Positions 12,351 to 22,920 of a stretch of 64,000 nucleotides of DNA are shown piece after piece. The stretch is from Micropterus salmoides (lineage: Eukaryota > Chordata > Actinopteri > Centrarchiformes > Centrarchidae), in contig NW_024041150.1 in assembly GCF_014851395.1 (NCBI RefSeq), positions 44,983,856-45,047,855 of the forward strand, read 5' to 3'. The notes beneath the pieces were generated by a model. It saw only the letters and a list, made by a program, of their open reading frames with translations. It searched no databases and was not told where the DNA came from. The position numbers were made by a program, and so were the translations under genes. The stretch's first letter is position 1. Every line of letters starts with the position of its first letter.

Positions 12351-12912
12351 ATGAAAGAGAACTCTCTCTCTCTCTCTCTCGTTATCACGAGTAATTGCTG
12401 TTTTAACTGTTCAGACTGTTAAATCAGTAAGTTAAATAACTGCAGTAAAATTACACAACGTTTCACACATTTCTTTCCTAACGATCATTTGAGAGAAGAC
12501 TTACATTTATTCATTTAGACGCTTTTATCCAAAGCGACTTAGAATTGCTATACATGTCAGAGGTCGCACACCTCTGGAGCAACAAGGGGTGACACAATGC
12601 GGAACTGAACCCCGGTCTCTCACACAAAGTGCATGTGTCTCATCCACTGCGCCATTACCAGCTTCGATAAATCCATATATCTCTGTTCATCTACCGGCTT
12701 TCCTTAAAATCCCTCTGTAGCCTACTAACGTTACACATCATCAACGATTGTTATGTTGAGAGGTCTAATGTCTCATCTGTTGTTTTGTGATATCTGGGTT
12801 TCAAGCTGCTGTATCTCTGTGAAACACACACACTCCTCTTACCTTGACACAGAACAAAGATCCATGAACATGCAAACAAAACCACGAATGACACTGATGT
12901 TAAAGCGACCAT
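8914..12912 (-). CDS. V-set immunoglobulin superfamily receptor, four exons
   Basis: Exons on the minus strand are 12912-12843, 11344-10988, 9743-9390 and 9116-8914. All junctions are GT-AG and phase 1. The sum is 984 nt, giving 327 residues and a stop. Order: signal peptide, two V-set Ig domains, membrane segment, short basic and repeat-bearing tail. This makes a type I membrane protein, probably on the surface of immune or epithelial cells. The V domains keep the Cys pair, the WIR tryptophan and DTGTYEC. They look most like fish B7/butyrophilin/MOG-like receptors; CAR-like cell-adhesion molecules are the alternative. No ITIM or ITAM is visible in the tail, so signalling would need a partner, or the protein acts as a ligand. 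The exon structure is seen directly; the family assignment is inference. Confidence 0.72.
8946..9020. repeat. Coding 21-bp minisatellite
   Basis: There are three full copies plus a partial copy of a 21-bp unit (CTCCTCCTGTGTGAGGTGTCT). On the minus strand it encodes the heptapeptide GETPHTG. The unit is divisible by three, so copy-number change alters tail length without shifting frame. Confidence 0.92.
9106..9299. repeat. Segmental duplicate, copy 2 (pairs with 7873-8065)
   Basis: This covers the intron and acceptor before the last exon of the V-set gene and is nearly identical to 7873-8065. To its right (9300-9390) are two extra direct copies of the donor-side segment CTCTGAGCTCTACACGCTCA. 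Confidence 0.9.
9390..9743 (-). CDS. V-set Ig domain exon (membrane-proximal)
   Basis: This 354-nt exon has phase 1 at both ends, acceptor TTTCTGTTCAG and donor ACAG|GTGAGT. It encodes a V-set domain starting TQEVKVKPGEDATLPC, then EVIKWIRPD, FQGRVEL, and DTGTYECLI as the second cysteine motif. A basic RRRKR run follows in the CDR3-like loop, and the exon ends in IKLTVTG. An N-glycosylation site (NNT) precedes the basic run. The open frame also reads past the donor into repeated donor-side sequence, which should not be taken as coding. It is closely related to the exon at 10988-11344. Confidence 0.82.
9744..10142. repeat. Intronic duplicate, copy 1 (pairs with 11345-11745)
   Basis: About 400 bp upstream (minus strand sense) of the second V exon, almost identical to 11345-11745. 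With the V exons it forms a duplicated unit of about 750 bp. The introns look at least as similar as the exons, which points to recent duplication or gene conversion. Confidence 0.93.
10143..10896. other. Unique intron segment between duplicated units
   Basis: No exon is recognised. It is GC-richer than its surroundings. The short plus-strand frames here do not resemble a domain. The segment is absent from the other duplicate, so it is either an insertion or the ancestral spacer. It is bordered on the right by a short repeat (TTTTAGTCTGAACGGGAGG) that recurs at 11775. Confidence 0.45.
10988..11344 (-). CDS. V-set Ig domain exon (membrane-distal)
   Basis: This 357-nt exon has phase 1 at both ends, acceptor CTGTTCAG and donor GATAG|GTGAGC. 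The domain reads TQEVTVKPGENVTLQC, EVIKWIRTD, FQGRVEL, and DTGTYECWI. It then has NNT and the basic KRRKR run, and ends in IELTVIG. Compared with the membrane-proximal copy, changes cluster around FVFYFTPNQTN, the CDR2-like side. It follows the signal-peptide exon in phase. The two V exons could be used together or as alternatives, because any phase-1 exon can be skipped without a frameshift. Confidence 0.82.
11345..11745. repeat. Intronic duplicate, copy 2 (pairs with 9744-10142)
   Basis: Near-identical to 9744-10142 up to the shared TTTATTATTTCCTAG, after which the two copies diverge abruptly. Confidence 0.93.
12323..12380. repeat. (TA)n and (CT)n compound microsatellite
   Basis: A TA run followed within about 10 bases by a CT run, in the first intron of the V-set gene. 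Confidence 0.92.
12502..12660 (-). repeat. tRNA-derived SINE with L2-like tail
   Basis: The minus strand has A-box TGGCGCAGTGGATGAGAC and B-box GGTTCAGTTCC at its head. Its tail, AAGCGTCTAAATGAATAAATGT, matches the 3' end of L2-type fish LINEs, seen on the plus strand at 44115-44172. A related copy lies at 45748-45945. It is inserted in intron 1 of the V-set gene. Confidence 0.8.
12843..12912 (-). CDS. Signal-peptide exon of the V-set receptor
   Basis: The start codon is followed by a strongly hydrophobic leader (VALTSVSFVVLFACSWIFVL) and CQ. The exon ends CAAG|GTAAGAG in phase 1. An upstream in-frame extension is open for about 36 codons but is not hydrophobic at its start. The downstream ATG gives a canonical leader, so it was chosen. 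Phase matches both V exons. Confidence 0.7.
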
Positions 12913-13504
12913 GATGGCAGAACTGCAGCAGGTGTCGAAGCTGAAACCAAACTGACTTCTTCTTCCTGCTCTGGGGCCAAAGTCCTTACATCTAGCTGTA
13001 GTTAGAGCGGATCCGCCCAATGGGGGAGGGCGGGGGGGTCACGTGATTTCCAAGAAGGCGAAGCTGTTGTGGCTGCAGTCAGGTTGTGTCAGACGTTCAG
13101 ATTTTGAGAATTTCTTTACAAAAATATTTAGGTGGGGCTGTGCCACACGTCCCAATACAATTTAAAACTAACTGCATACCAGTGCTTTGTTAAATTGTGG
13201 CAATATTAATATAGGCTATTAATATACAAAAACATAAACAGTGTACATAAACATAGAAAGTGGCATGAAAAGAAAATTCTCAAGTACAAATAGGCTACCT
13301 CTAATTTGGACTGCAGTACAGTAGGCCTACTTAAGTTACTGTCCACCACAGGAAATAACCAGTCTTATCTTAACGAGTCCGCTTGTAATGTCAACTTGAC
13401 ATTACAAAAACTGCATTATTTTTTCATGTTTCAGCTCCAGCTGCATACAGTAGGCAATGTGAAATCTATTGTTGTTTGTACTTCAGTTTCCTTTTACTGT
13501 AAAC

Positions 13505-14070
13505 TGTTTTTTCAGATTTTGAGAAAGGAGAGGTTGGATCCGATGAAAATTAACAAGAAAATTTAATTAAAAAATAGGTGAATAAAAGATGGCATTACAG
13601 AACAAACATGAAACAAAAACACTGCAGTGGAAAGTTGTTCCTCTTATCAGATTTACAGCTTACAGCCCTGATTCTCACAAAATGAATCATTAATATCCTC
13701 CAGGTATGTGGGCGGGTCTTTTTCCTCCAAATGGCTCAGGACCACAGCCGTTGGTCGTTTGGTTACTTCTTTGTCACCCAATTAGGAACCTTACCTTGTA
13801 CCTTACTGTTCTACGTTGCTTTTAGTCGAACAAAAGCGTCGACCCCAGACGTAGAACCCCCTTTTGATCTACAGGAATACACAGTCCTTGCTCTACCAAC
13901 TAGTCATACAGGCACTAAACAAAGAGGTGTCAGTTTTCGTTCGCATTACAAAGAGGAGATAAACAGTGGTTTAATTAACATTCTAATGCAATTGTCTGGC
14001 TTAAAACCCTGCAGTTTTACATTTGAAGGAAAAGTACATTAGGTTTGTTGTAACTTTTTAAAACTCAACA
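13505..14070 (-). repeat. LTR, family B copy 2 (3' LTR of the 14-16 kb provirus remnant)
   Basis: This is similar along its length to 1339-1989 and 49545-50162. On the minus strand it begins TGTTGAGTTT directly after a polypurine tract, the arrangement of a 3' LTR. This fixes the orientation of the family. It is shorter than its relatives, with internal deletions. Confidence 0.7.
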
Positions 14071-14087
14071 ATCCCTCCTTTCACACC
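14071..14087 (-). other. Polypurine tract with adjacent hairpin
   Basis: Minus strand GTGAAAGGAGGGAT abuts the LTR, as expected for the plus-strand primer of reverse transcription. Beside it is a perfect inverted repeat (TCACACCA, 5-base loop, TGGTGTGA). The same pair of signals recurs in opposite orientation at 50318-50356. Confidence 0.65.
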
Positions 14088-16160
14088 ATTTATTGGTGTG
14101 AAATCACTATTAGACTTAACATATCTACAATTATGTCATTGAAATGTCAGAAGTTGTAGAATCAAATCATGATTTAAGCAAAGAAATCCTCTTCCTCTTC
14201 TCTGACCTCACTATCTGACTCTTCGTCTTGCATGGGTTGAGCAATCTTCCTGGATCTTCTAAATCTTTAGTGAAATTTGTACTGTTTGGTGGGATAGAGT
14301 TTATTATGTGTGCAGTATTAATGGGCTGAATGGGGTCTGTGGTTGACCTATTTTCTGGAGATGAGACTATAGGATTATTGTTATAACTAGAGAAATGATT
14401 ACGGCTAAAGTTGATATTGTTCCCTTTATCCCACAAAACTCTAGGTGCCTAAATTTATTCCCTCCCTTGAATTCCATTTTTGTCTTACTGGTGAAACTGT
14501 GATTCAAAACAAATGAGGTAAATGTGGAAGGAAAAAAGAAAACAAACAAAAAAATTAAATATAAATAAAGAATCATTGAGTTTTCTACTACCAGAGTCAA
14601 CATTTCTGGATCTGCTGTGTATAATCCTAATTCATGTTCACAGCGTGGCCAAATCAGTTCTAACCTCCTCTATAGATCAGGAGGAGGCTTGAGTGGGTGT
14701 GCAACGTGTAAGGTGGTGTTCTCTTGGTTTCATGGTTTATTTGTGGTTATTCTGAATCCCTCTTCTTCTGTCCTCTTCCTCCTGCGTTGGTAACATGCCA
14801 ATGTTACGTCTCCCCTCTGCATCCTCTTCTTGCATCTTCACTGGTTATGACCAATGTTATTTTCCTTTCTTGTCTGCAACAGTCCGTGTAGAAAATCAGT
14901 GTAATTGAGTTCTACTGGTGAGTGCAAATGAATCAATAATCTGTGTCAGTGTTGTGGTTATATGAGTACTAGTGGAGTCTGTTTGTTGAGAGCTCCTTGT
15001 AGAAAAATGTCTGCCATCTTGTTGAGCTGGTGTTGGAGTACCCTAGCTGTGCTGACCAGGACGGTGGTGAGCACTGCAGCCATTGTCTGTGTTGTTGGAG
15101 GGCATCCCCACTGGGGAAACACTTTGCACTGTGATGCATGGACCCACGTGTCCCTCTCAGCTACCCTGGCGGCAGTTGAAGTTGGCCGTATCACCTGGAA
15201 TGATCTTAACTGTCTGGTGATGGTCTCACTGCTTTCGCTGCCTGTCTGGATGACAGGCAGCGAATATCTTCTCCTCTTCTGTTTGTCTCTGCCTCAGTCT
15301 CTGTCTTTCACTTCCCAGCATTGTGGCTTCCTCCCTGAGCCTGAAGGCTCCATCTCCAGTGCACTCATTCTCTCTACACATTTGTCCTTGATCCGGGGTG
15401 GAGAAGGAAGGATGAACAGGTCTTGTCATTGGTGTTCCGGTGCCGACACTTCCTGTTCTGCTTGTATTGTTCTGTTTGAAGTGTGTTTTCCATCTCCTTC
15501 TTTCTCTGTCACCATGTCCCCTTTTTTCACTTGGCTGTCTTTTGATGTAACCCTCACCATCAATCCTTTTAGCGTTAGGTGGTTCTTCTGCAACTTGTGT
15601 TATTTCATCCAGCTGCCCATGATCTGTCCAAAAACCCTTTTGAATCCCAGTGGGCGTGTTCCTGCCCTCCCGTCAGTTGCGGCTGGGAATTTGGAGATGT
15701 CACCATCAGCAATAGGTGTGCGTCCCCCCTTCACCATTTCTCCTGAGCCAGTATTTGAGGGCTGCAAATGAAAAAGAAGCTTCTTGGGACAGTTAGTTTG
15801 AGTCTTCTTTCCATATCGTCTTACTTCAGTCACTGTTGTGTGAACTGGGGAACCAGTCGTCAGGTCAGGGCACAGTCCCCTCACATGTGTATCAGCTTCT
15901 TTCTGGATTTGGTCAGCAGGGGGTCAGTAGCCTAGGCCTAATTGTTACGTGTGAAAGAGTTGTCTTTTTTTAATGGCAAAAGACTGGTAGCTTGTGGTTT
16001 TTCAACATATTTTCTACACCTTCCTAAAACAATCTGTATTTAGTGTGCCCGGGATAGGAAAAAGGCCAACATCAAGAACCACACCTTTTCCCCATTTTTC
16101 TGCCATTAATTTATCTGGACCTGAAAGAGTGTCAGGCAAGAATTAAGTTTCCCCAATTTG
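14088..16160 (-). pseudogene. Degraded retrovirus: integrase end and envelope remnants
   Basis: Minus-strand order is consistent with a decayed provirus leading into the LTR at 14070. Around 15200-15110 a short frame carries AERDTWVHASQCK, typical of the integrase C-terminal tail in gamma-type fish retroviruses. Frames at 14603-14367 include hydrophobic runs such as TISTLAVIISLVITIIL that may be the envelope membrane region. Frames near 15884-15600 cannot be assigned. Stops and frameshifts are frequent, no frame exceeds about 95 residues, and no upstream LTR was found. The integrase call is moderate; the envelope call is weak. Confidence 0.5.
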
Positions 16161-17543
16161 CTCCCCATGTTTTATACTGACTCACAGGAACAGACTTGCT
16201 TTTACTTGCAATGGTTTTTCATTCACACAATCACTCTGATCTTCCCATATTTGTAATACTGACAGATTTTATCAAACACACACTAACTCTGGAGAAACTC
16301 TCTCAGTCCTATGACACTTGCAAGATTGTGCATTCATTTTTGTTTACAATTGTGTATGCTAGACACTGAAATGAGTTTATCACAGAGTTTTCTGTATTTA
16401 TTATGTCACACACATCCAGATATTTTCCTTCTATAGTGGAACATAATGTTTAAAATAAACACTTATTACTTCACAAAAAACTCTTTACGGAAAACATCTG
16501 GAATGTCTTTCTAAGATGTGTTATTTATAGTGTAACGAAACTAGTCATAGTGCATACCTCCATACGTATATATTTAATATTTCTTAAGATAGGACAGTTT
16601 TAGAGCTAGAGAGACAGAGAGAATAAACATGCGACAACTGCCATGGAGTGGGACCCTGCAGGCCACTGCAGCAAGGGCTCAACCTTTCAAAAACATGCGT
16701 CCCTTTTTTTTTTTTTTTTTACCCTATGCAAAAATAAAATAAAAATAGAACTCAAGGTACTGATTGCTTTCAACTTAATTCACCCCAGAAGCAGTCATGA
16801 GAGAGTCATAAGAGTTGAATATCTGTATCAACCAATATCTCAAGTTTTTTCAAAACACAAACAAACAAAAAACAAAACATTGCTCAGTCACCACAAAACA
16901 GTTATTTGAAACACTGCTTTGTTTAATACACAGTATGTACAGACCTATATTCAATTGATACCTATTTTCACACACAATACTAGGCTCACTCTTGTGACCT
17001 CGGAAGGTACCGAACCCTCATACAGGTTTTTCACACTTAATACTAGGCGATACAAAAGGAACAAGACTGCGCTTCTCCCTTCTGTACCCCCGAAAAACCC
17101 CAGAATTTTCGAAACTGAACTCTAGGTAGCGCAGAAATAGGTAAACGGCGCTACTGTTTTCTGCACTCCCGAAAGACTCAGAGAATTCTCGACCTACATA
17201 CAGGTTTTATTTTTTACCTCTAGAATCACAAAGGCAGAAAATGAGAAGTCTTTGTATGGGACTAAGAAGCCGTCTTTTTATTTAAGACTTCTAATGTGCA
17301 CTATTTACCATGGACCTTCATACAGGCTTTAAAGCTTTAAACAAACAATAACATACCATTGTTCTACATTGCCATCTCGAATGATATTTAACAATCTGTA
17401 TTTTCACTTTAAATCACTTTAAAATATTAACAGACTCCTGGGCCACTATTTTGCCTCCGTCTGTGACCATCCTTTACCTTAAAACCTTGTTCCAGGAGGT
17501 GTGCATGTGTCTCTGTTACGTGTCCATAAACAATTGAAAAGTA
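16161..17543. other. No gene recognised
   Basis: AT-rich DNA with a T-run at about 16706. A short motif (CATACAGGTTTT and variants) recurs at about 17019, 17197 and 17314 within otherwise dissimilar sequence. It may be part of the degraded provirus on the left or of the DIRS left flank. Confidence 0.4.
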
Positions 17544-17891
17544 GTGAAAATGTATACACAGAGACGAGCATCCTTGCAATCCGACTCCGAGGAGGTGGAC
17601 GTGCTCAGCGTAGTGGACGATGACTTCCGGGTGTCGGGGCGGCGTCATCTGGCGGCGCCCGACTATGACGTGCTGCTGGAGGTGGTGACTAGAGCCGTGG
17701 CTAAGCTCAACATCAACTGGCCACAGGAGGAGCAGACACCACAGGCTAGTGGTAAGCTTGATGAAAGATTTCTTAAGCACCACGCGCCACCTCCACGCCG
17801 GTCTCTGCCATTCTTTCCTGATTTACATGATGAACTGAGTAATCATGGGGCAGACCCTTCTCTACATGGCTTTCCACACCCCGATCACTGA
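17544..17891 (+). pseudogene. DIRS gag-like N-terminal fragment
   Basis: This frame of about 115 residues contains LLEVVTRAVAKLNINWP, LDERFL and RRSLPFFPDLHDELS, which resemble the conserved core of fish DIRS gag-like proteins. It stops soon after. The remaining gag sequence up to about 18100 is frame-broken and shorter than expected, suggesting an internal deletion. Confidence 0.65.
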
Positions 17892-18099
17892 ACTACAGTA
17901 ATGTGATGGGGGTTAGGGTTCCCTCTGAGGAAGATCTGGCGGAGCTTTGCAGAACCACGGAGCGTTAGACGCAGGGCGAAGCGTTCCGCCAGTACCTCCC
18001 TCACCGGTCTGGACCCCAGGCAGCTGAAGCTGCCAGGCGTAGGTCCCTTCCCTCTACGAGCTCCTACAGAGAGGAGAAGGAAGGAGTGTCGCTTCTCGG

Positions 18100-20370
18100 G
18101 TGCCCCCCCGAGGAGCTGGGGCAGCGAGACGGCGCTCTCACCCTCAGCCTTCTGAGAGACGCGATCTGAGGACCGTCATCCAGTCCAGACGGAGCTCAGG
18201 GAAGACCGGGGTAGGGGAGTCTTTCTCCCCCTCCCCCAACCCCCCCGGAGGCCGATCGAGGTGCCATCCGCCGTGGCAACGGGTGATGTTATCCCGCCGT
18301 TTACACGTTCAGGACGCACCTGCCACCATCGAGTCCACGCCTTACTGCCTGCCACAAGGGTCTGCAGTCAGGCGGCGTTCAGACTCACTCACCGTGGATC
18401 TTCGGCGGCTCTCCCCTGCCGTTATGGGGCTTCAGGGGTCCACCAGAAGATCACACGAGACACCGACCACCAGCCCCGGGGGGTTGGTTCCGTTGGCAGA
18501 CTTTGCAGAGGCTTGGCGGAGTCTGACGAACATTTCTCCATGGGTCCTGCGCACTGCCATACATGGGTTTCGACTACAGTTCAAAACCCGCCCTCCAAAA
18601 TTCAAAGGGGTGGTTTGGACTGTGGTCCGCCCGGAGCAAGGTCCGGTGTTGGGACAGGAAGTTCGTACTCTGCTGAGGAAAGGGGCCGTGGAACGTGTCT
18701 CCCCCCCAGACAGAGACGCCGGTTCTACAGCCGGTACTTCATAGTCTCCAAGAAGGACGGAGGGCTGCGCCCTATTTTTGGATCTGCGGGTTCTAACCGG
18801 TCTCTGAGGAGATTCAGGTTCAAGATGCTCATCATCCCCGCCATCGTGACGCACACCCAATCCGAGGATTGGTTCGTCACGATAGATCTAAAGGACGCCT
18901 ATTTCCACGTCTCCATCCATCCTTCTCAGAGGAAGTTCCTGAGGTTTGCCTTTGGGGGTGTGGCTTACCAGTCTCGGGTTCTTCCATTCGGCCTGGCACT
19001 TCCCCTCGCACATTCACCAAGTGTATGGATGCAGCACTGGCCCCGCTGAGGCTCCAGGGCATCCGGATTTCAACTACATTGACGACTGGCTCATCCTAGC
19101 CCAGTCTCGAGAGTTGGCGGCTCGGCATCGAGATGTCGTTCTGGCTCATCTGCGGCGTTTAGGGCTAAGGCTCAACGCAAAGAAGAGCGTGCTGGCGCCC
19201 ACCCAACGGACTACGTTCCTAGGGGTAGTATGGGATTCAACAACTATGCGGGCACAATTGTCTCCGGCACGTGTCGACACCATATTGGCTGCCGTGAAAG
19301 GGGTGAAGTTAGGCCACGCCATCACTATAAAACACTTTCAACGAGTGTTGGGTCTCCTGGCGGCTGCGTCCAGCGTAATACCATCTGGACTGCTGCACAT
19401 GAGACCCCTGCAGTGGTGGCTAAGGACCAAGGGTTTTTCCTCGAGGGGAAATCCTCTCCGTCTGATTTGGGTTACGCGCAAGTGTCTTCGTTCCCTATCA
19501 GTTTGGAAGGAAACTTGGTTCCTGTCCCAGGGGCCCGTGCTGGGAGGGTCTTGTCGCCGGCTGGTCATTTCGACAGACGCCTCCCTCACGGGCTGGGGCG
19601 CGGTCATGGACGGCCGCTTTGCAAGGGGATCCTGGCAGGTGCATCAATCCGAGTGGCATATCAACTGTCTCGAGATGTTGGCGGTGTTCCAGGCTCTAAG
19701 GAGTTTCCTGCCCGATCTCCAAGGCCACCACATCCTGTTCCGACAACACAGCAGCGGTGGCCTATCTGAATCACCAGGGCGGTCTGCGCTCACGCCCTCT
19801 GTACAGACTGGCGCGTCAGATCCTCCTGTGGTCCCAGCAGAGGTTACTATTGTTCAGGGCGATGTATCTCCCGGGGGACGCCAAATCAGGGAACAGACCT
19901 GCTGTCGAGGCAGGGGCTGAGGCCCGGGGAATGGAGACTTCACCCTGAAGTGGTGGAGCTCTTGTGCGAAGAGTTCGGCCCCCATAGACGTGGATCTGTT
20001 TGCGTCTCAAGAGACTACGCACTGCCCGCTATGGTTTTCTCTCGTTCCTCCAGCCCCGTTGGGTCTGGACGCCATGGTACATTCGTGGCCGAGGCTACGT
20101 CTGTACGCTTTTCCCCCAGTCGCTCTGCTCCCAGGGGTTCTGGAGCGGGTCTGCCAAGACACTGTCGGCCTACTGCTCGTAGCCCCGTTCTGGCCAACCC
20201 GGGTGTGGTTCTCGGACATCATGTCACTCCTGGACGGCCCACTGTGGCGGGTCCCTCTGAGGAGAGACCTGCTGTCCCAGGTGCAGGGCCGGGTTCTTCA
20301 CCCTTGCCCCGCCATATGGCGACTGTGGGTCTGGCCCCTGAGGGGGCACAGTACCTGGAGGCGGGTCTAA
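18100..20370 (+). pseudogene. DIRS reverse transcriptase and RNase H
   Basis: Reading across frames gives the RT fingers (YFIVSKKDGGLRPI), then FVTIDLKDAYFHVSIHP, VLPFGLA, and YIDDWLILAQS at about 19072. RNase H follows with STDASLTGWGAVMDG and WHINCLEMLAVFQAL. Downstream is the DIRS-typical segment with DLFASQET near 19995. At least four frame changes occur, at about 18730, 19010, 19745 and 19945, so the gene is broken. The catalytic aspartates are still readable. Confidence 0.85.
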
Positions 20371-21365
20371 CAGCCGGAGCAGTCGAGACCCTCCTGAGCT
20401 CCAGGGCCCCGTCCACACGGAAGATGTACGGCCTGAAGTGGAGCATTTTCTCCACTTGGTGTAGGGAGCGGTCGGTGGACCCTGTTACCTGCCCAGTGGT
20501 TCAGGTACTTGAGTTCCTCCAGGACCGGTTCTCTGCTGGTCTTTCCCCTTCCACCCTCAAGGTGTACGTGGCAGCTATTTTGTGTCTTTCCACACCCCTC
20601 TGAAGGAGGGGTCCTTGGGGAAACTTCCCTTGGTTGTACGTTTCCTCCGTGGTGCCCGGAGGATGAGACCTGCGACTCGGTCCAAGGTTCCCACTTGGGA
20701 TCTGGCAGTGGTTCTTGGGGCGTTGGCTGAGGCCCCCTTCGAACCCCTGGAGTCAGCTGAGGCTAAGCACTTGACCCTCAAGATGGCCTTTCTCCTTGCT
20801 ATCACCTCTCTGAGGAGGGTGGGGGATCTCCAAGCGCTTTCGGTTTCCCCGCAAAGCCTGGAGTTTCCCCCGGGGAATAGTAGGGCTATCCTGCACCCTC
20901 GTCCAGGATACATCCCCTAAAGTGCCTTCTTGTGCGGCAGGGTCCACAGTGCTGCAGGCATTTCATCCTCCACCTCATGTGACGGCGGAGGACGGGAGAC
21001 TTCATCTGCTCTGCCCTGTCAGAGCACTGAGTATTTACACTCTGAGGTCCTCCCGTTGGAGGAAGGCTGACCAGCTGCTAGTGTGTTTTGGGTCTCCCAG
21101 GGCTGGGCTCCCTGCATCCAAACATACTATTAGCAACTGGATTGTTCAGACTATTTCCCTGGCCTATCAGGTGCGCGGTTTGCCTTCACCTGTGGCTGTG
21201 AGGGCTCATTCTACCAGAGGCATGGCGGCCTCTCGAGCCCTCCTTTCCGGGGCCTCTTTGCAGGATGTTTGTTTAGCGGCTGGCTGGGCCACTCCGCACA
21301 CATTCATTCGGTTTTACAGTCTTGACCTTCCTTCGGCACCTGGCACTCGTGCGCTCTCCTCTTAG
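20340..21365 (+). pseudogene. DIRS tyrosine recombinase
   Basis: An N-terminal core-binding region (SRAPSTRKMYGLKWSIF) is followed by LLAITSLRRVGDL and then the catalytic C-terminus. There HSTRGMAAS at about 21207 holds the H-x-x-R pair, and TPHTFIRFYSLD carries the nucleophile tyrosine at 21315-21317. Frames change near 20590, and a stop near 20918 splits the domain. Catalytic residues are kept, but the protein is not continuous. Confidence 0.85.
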
Positions 21366-21426
21366 TCGTGCCACTTTATTGCACACGGGCGGGCGGGGTT
21401 TTCGGCACGGTTTAGTGGGTATCTCG

Positions 21427-21790
21427 TTCCCATAGTGTCGTAACCGACGCAGTTTGAGTTCCCTCGAAGGGGAACGTCTCGGGTTATGTATGTAACCTGG
21501 TTCCCCTAGAAGGGGAACAAGACACTGCGTCGGCCCGCACACCTCTCTCCCCGCCTGAAGCGCCTGCTTCATAGTTTAAGCTAATGATGAGTGTGTACAG
21601 GTGTGCTTTATACTCCTCCGGTTATTCCGTCACACCTTACCATTCTAGCAACAAGCCAATAGGATTGGAGTGATTTCATTCACGTTCAGACCTGCTTCGC
21701 CTAGAGGCGTTCCCATAGTGTCGTTACCGACGCAGTGTCTCGTTCCCCTTCTCGGGGAACCAGGGTTACGTAACCCGAGACATACGTAAC
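21427..21790. repeat. DIRS terminal direct and inverted repeats
   Basis: GTTCCCATAGTGTCGT-ACCGACGCAGT occurs twice in direct orientation, at about 21427 and 21709. A segment at 21502-21537 (GTTCCCCTAGAAGGGGAAC, then GACACTGCGTCGG) is the inverse of 21724-21760. Short self-complementary GGGGAAC/GTTCCCC arms recur. This mix of direct and inverted ends suits DIRS elements, but similar boxes occur in other fish repeats. Confidence 0.65.
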
Positions 21791-22224
21791 CCGAGACGTT
21801 TCTCTCCGACTCCTCTCCTGCGGAGCTGGAAGCGGTGTGACAAAAGTGACATTTCCTCATTCATACTGTCGATATCAAAGCACATATTGGAACACAGTTA
21901 CCTCTTTAGAAACATCGAAATTACAGTTAAATAGGCTGTTAGGTTTTTTTTTTACCCAAACATGATCTTGAGCGTCATGTTCAACTCTCTGACAAAATAC
22001 AAAATGAGCAAGATTTTATTAATGTCTAAAACTTCACACTCAGTTTGAACTTAGACACAAATTGCAAAAAATCATTAATAGGTATAGGCCTACTGAGTTG
22101 GACTGTGGCTTTACAATCACAGGTCCATGAAGAGCCTAAAATGTGTCTAATCAGTTCGATTATATTTTATCTTCAGTTATTGCCACCGCATTTGTCCCGT
22201 CAGGTTCAAGCTGAATAAACAGGC
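21791..22224. other. No gene recognised
   Basis: AT-rich sequence after the DIRS terminal repeats, with a T-tract near 21946. No domain or repeat was recognised. Confidence 0.4.
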
Positions 22225-22920
22225 CTGTGTTATGAGGTTGTGTGGTGTGGGGACAGAGAGGACCCAAAAGCAGCACTCTGAGGGAAGGAGGTTTATTGAG
22301 GGATAAAGGGTGAGAGGGACTGGAGTGGAGGGAGAGGAGGACGTCGGGGAAACACAGGCAGGGGGAACCAAGGAGCCTGGGGGCCAGGAGCTGGGGAACA
22401 CTGGGGCCGAGGTAGCGAGGAGCAGTGGGGGAACAGGAGGACGCCGTGGGGGAAGTCCAAGGAGGAGAGGGCCGGTGAATGAGCCCAGCCAACTGAACGG
22501 AGGACGAGGGTGAGTGAACCTGGGAGGGAAACAGACAGAGAGACAGGGTTAGAGATAACAGAGACAAAGCACAGGGTAAAAGTGAGAATAAAACAAGAAA
22601 CATGAAAAGTCTGAACACAGAGGTGGCACCGGGTATGGAGCAACGGCGATCAAGCGAGGATGGTGTGGAGAACCGGGGTTGAAATACAGGCAGGGATGAG
22701 GTGATTACTGGCAGGTGTGGCAGGCTGACGAGGTGGCTGATGAGATGCAGGTGCAGGTAGTTGGCTGGGCTCAGGAGCAGAGGGAGAGAGAGAGAGAGGG
22801 AGAGAGAAAGCACACAGGGGAGAAAACACAGGGAGGCAGGCAGAGAACAGAAAACCAAGGAAAAAAGCAGAATAACTGATAGAAAGGAGAAAAAACCAGG
22901 ACACTCACCGTCAGCCGGGC
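22225..22920. repeat. Purine-rich unclassified interspersed repeat
   Basis: A strongly GA-rich plus strand begins GTGTGGTGTGGGGACAGAG, has GGACCCAAAAGCAGC, and ends near GGACACTCACCGTCAGCC. A related start (GGAGGACCCAAACGCA) occurs at about 55222. The long minus-strand open frame over this region is Leu/Ser/Pro low complexity caused by base bias and is not treated as a gene. Confidence 0.55.

Larger units (their letters stand above)
17544..21790 (+). mobile_element. DIRS-type tyrosine-recombinase retroelement (decayed)
   Basis: A GC-rich block, unlike the AT-rich neighbourhood, holds remnants in DIRS order. These are a gag-like piece, reverse transcriptase with YIDDW, RNase H, a tyrosine recombinase and GC-rich direct and inverted terminal repeats. 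DIRS elements integrate through a circular intermediate using the recombinase instead of a DDE integrase, so no target duplication is expected. Several frameshifts and stops separate the domains, so this copy is not autonomous. The matching left terminal repeat was not found, so the left end is uncertain. Confidence 0.88.

Noticed and set aside
14962..15771. Plus-strand open frame of 269 codons, one of the longest in the window
   Set aside because: It lies antisense to the decayed provirus, including the integrase tail motif on the minus strand, and shows no domain, splice or promoter context.
18432..18860. Minus-strand frames over the DIRS region
   Set aside because: These are shadows of the plus-strand RT; GC-rich DNA gives long open frames on both strands.
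22160..22858. Minus-strand open frame of 232 codons
   Set aside because: It is Leu/Ser/Pro low complexity produced by a GA-rich repeat and has no domain-like pattern.
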